Assembly: GCF_003097355.1 (NCBI RefSeq)
Contig: NZ_PYUI01000022.1
Coordinates: 22,952-86,951, forward strand
Length of the DNA stretch: 64,000 nucleotides
Direction: 5' to 3'
Source of the DNA: Arthrobacter sp. H-02-3
Lineage (GTDB): Bacteria; Actinomycetota; Actinomycetes; Actinomycetales; Micrococcaceae
This document shows, piece by piece, positions 63,074 through 64,000 of this stretch. Numbering within the stretch: the first letter of the stretch is position 1; every line of letters begins with the position of its first letter. The notes beneath the pieces are model-generated. The model was given only the letters and a program-made list of their open reading frames with translations, had not been told where the DNA came from and searched no databases. A program made the translations under genes and the position numbers.

Positions 63074-63167
63074 ACCCAAGGAATAGCCGATCCGGCGGAA
63101 TGCCGCAGAAGTTATCCACAGGCATGAGAGCTTAAGCACACAATCGGGAACGACGCCGGGCGGGGTC

Positions 63168-63173
63168 TAAGCT
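63168..63173 (+). promoter_or_regulatory. -10 element for a leaderless lipB mRNA
   Basis: TAAGCT is followed by 7 bases and the lipB ATG at 63181. No clear ribosome binding site is present. Confidence 0.4.
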
Positions 63174-63180
63174 TGATGCC

Positions 63181-63849
63181 ATGACTCTTGAGTTCAACCA
63201 GCTGGGTCTCGCCCCGGACTTCATCGATTACACACGCGGCTGGGAGATCCAGCGCGAACTGCACGAAGAAGTCCTCGCCGGCACCGCTCCCAGCACCGTA
63301 CTGCTGCTCGAACACTCGGCCGTTTATACCGCCGGCAAGCGCACCGAAGACCATGAACGGCCCTTTGACGGGACTCCCGTTGTGGCGGTGGACCGCGGCG
63401 GCAAGCTTACTTGGCATGGCCCGGGCCAGCTGGTGGGCTACCCGATCATCAAGCTGAAGAACAAGGCCGGCATCCGCGACTACGTGGAGCGCTTGGAAGC
63501 GGTGATCATTGCAGTCCTGGCGGACTACGGCATCGAGGCCGTTCGCATCAAGGGCCGCGCCGGTGTCTGGATCGAGCAGGACGCGAAGGGCCCGGACCGC
63601 AAAATCGCAGCCATCGGCATCCGCGTCTCCGAGGGCGTCACCATGCACGGCTTCGCAATCAACTGCAACAACGATCTCGCGCCCTACGGCCAGATCATCG
63701 CCTGTGGCATCACCGACGCCGGAGTCACCACGATCGCCCAGGAAACCGGCAGGGACGTCACCCCGGCGGACCTCGTGTCGCGGATCATCGAAGAACTGCG
63801 CAACAATGAAGAAGCCCTAGTTGCAACCCCAGAAGGAGCTCTACTGTGA
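63181..63849 (+). CDS. lipB: Lipoyl(octanoyl) transferase
   Basis: LipB moves octanoyl from acyl carrier protein to lipoyl domains, the first step of lipoate assembly. The 222-residue protein has the family segments LLLEHSAVYTAGKRT, GGKLTWHGPGQLVGYPI, and GRAGVWIE. Catalytic Lys141 is in KIAAIGIRVSEGVTMHGFAINC and catalytic Cys175 in IIACGITDAGVTT. The gene overlaps lipA by GTGA. Its products would modify SucB (Lys43 and Lys171) and other lipoyl proteins, and LpdA would recycle them. The ATG at 63181 has a -10-like TAAGCT 7 bases upstream and no good ribosome binding site. Confidence 0.96.
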   Translation: MTLEFNQLGLAPDFIDYTRGWEIQRELHEEVLAGTAPSTVLLLEHSAVYTAGKRTEDHERPFDGTPVVAVDRGGKLTWHGPGQLVGYPIIKLKNKAGIRDYVERLEAVIIAVLADYGIEAVRIKGRAGVWIEQDAKGPDRKIAAIGIRVSEGVTMHGFAINCNNDLAPYGQIIACGITDAGVTTIAQETGRDVTPADLVSRIIEELRNNEEALVATPEGALL

Positions 63850-64000
63850 CACTGGCACCAGAAGGCCGGAAGATGCTGCGCATTGAGCAGCGCAATGCGG
63901 CCACACCGGTGGAGCGTAAGCCGGAATGGATCAAGGCCAAGGTCCAGATGGGCCCCGAGTTCGTCCAGCTCAAGAACCTCGTCAAGAAGGAAGGCCTCCA
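63846..64000 (+). CDS. lipA: Lipoyl synthase, N-terminal part
   Basis: This is a radical-SAM enzyme that inserts two sulfurs into octanoyl groups. The first 51 residues are present and the gene leaves the window on the right. It begins TLAPEGRKMLRIEQRNAATPVERKPEWIKAKV, typical of actinobacterial LipA. The start is the GTG at 63846, inside the lipB stop (GTGA overlap), with AAGGAG 7 bases upstream. The radical-SAM cysteines lie outside the window. Confidence 0.95.
   Translation, partial: MTLAPEGRKMLRIEQRNAATPVERKPEWIKAKVQMGPEFVQLKNLVKKEGL

Overview
This 64 kb window is a contiguous piece of a high-GC actinobacterial chromosome. Gene content and order (dxs, a KimA-like permease with two TrkA-type proteins, DUF3159/OB-fold/DUF3710/dut/DUF3093/DUF4193, sepH, parC, parE, sigA, lpdA-sucB, lipB-lipA) together with protein flavour point to the Micrococcaceae, most likely Arthrobacter or Pseudarthrobacter. 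That assignment rests on family recognition, not on a database search. I see no rRNA, tRNA, CRISPR array, prophage or insertion sequence.

Layout. 1-3.4 kb: a truncated membrane protein (possibly an ECF transporter S component), a nucleoside hydrolase, an aldo/keto reductase and two small proteins. 3.4-8.5 kb: dxs and acnA, the latter with a 20-bp palindrome in its promoter that resembles a DtxR/IdeR iron box. 8.6-13.6 kb: a TRAM-type RNA methyltransferase overlapping an APC/KimA-like permease, divergent from ceoB-ceoC. 13.6-17.3 kb: the conserved actinobacterial block DUF3159, OB-fold, DUF3710, dut, DUF3093, DUF4193. 17.7-26.6 kb: sepH, a phosphodiesterase-like protein, DUF5998, a GNAT/acyl-CoA synthetase fusion and parC.

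26.8-41.7 kb is an accessory segment lying between parC and parE. It holds a VOC protein, a DUF222/HNH protein, a DinB-like protein, a double-GNAT protein, a cytochrome bd operon (cydA, cydB and a fused cydDC), a BlaI-type repressor with an M56 metalloprotease, and a rifampicin monooxygenase. Two regulatory circuits can be read here. Three 17-bp TTCTAC-N5-GTAGAA palindromes lie between cydA and blaI, which suggests that BlaI controls both itself and cytochrome bd. A 20-bp element matching the rifamycin-associated element lies upstream of the monooxygenase.

41.8-50 kb: parE, a DUF7455 zinc protein, sigA, DUF4192, an MFS transporter and a PAC2 protein. 50.4-64 kb: pepA, lpdA, sucB, a small membrane protein, OsmC, a tricorn-type S41 protease, a TIGR01777 epimerase, a membrane-anchored protein kinase, lipB and the start of lipA. 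lpdA, sucB, lipB and lipA together make, attach and use lipoate.

Across the window about nine genes lack a Shine-Dalgarno sequence but have a -10-like hexamer (mostly TANNNT) 6-7 nt before the start codon, which is the mark of leaderless mRNAs. Long hairpins close many transcription units; two of them (20-bp and 21-bp perfect arms) are long enough to be repeat-family elements.
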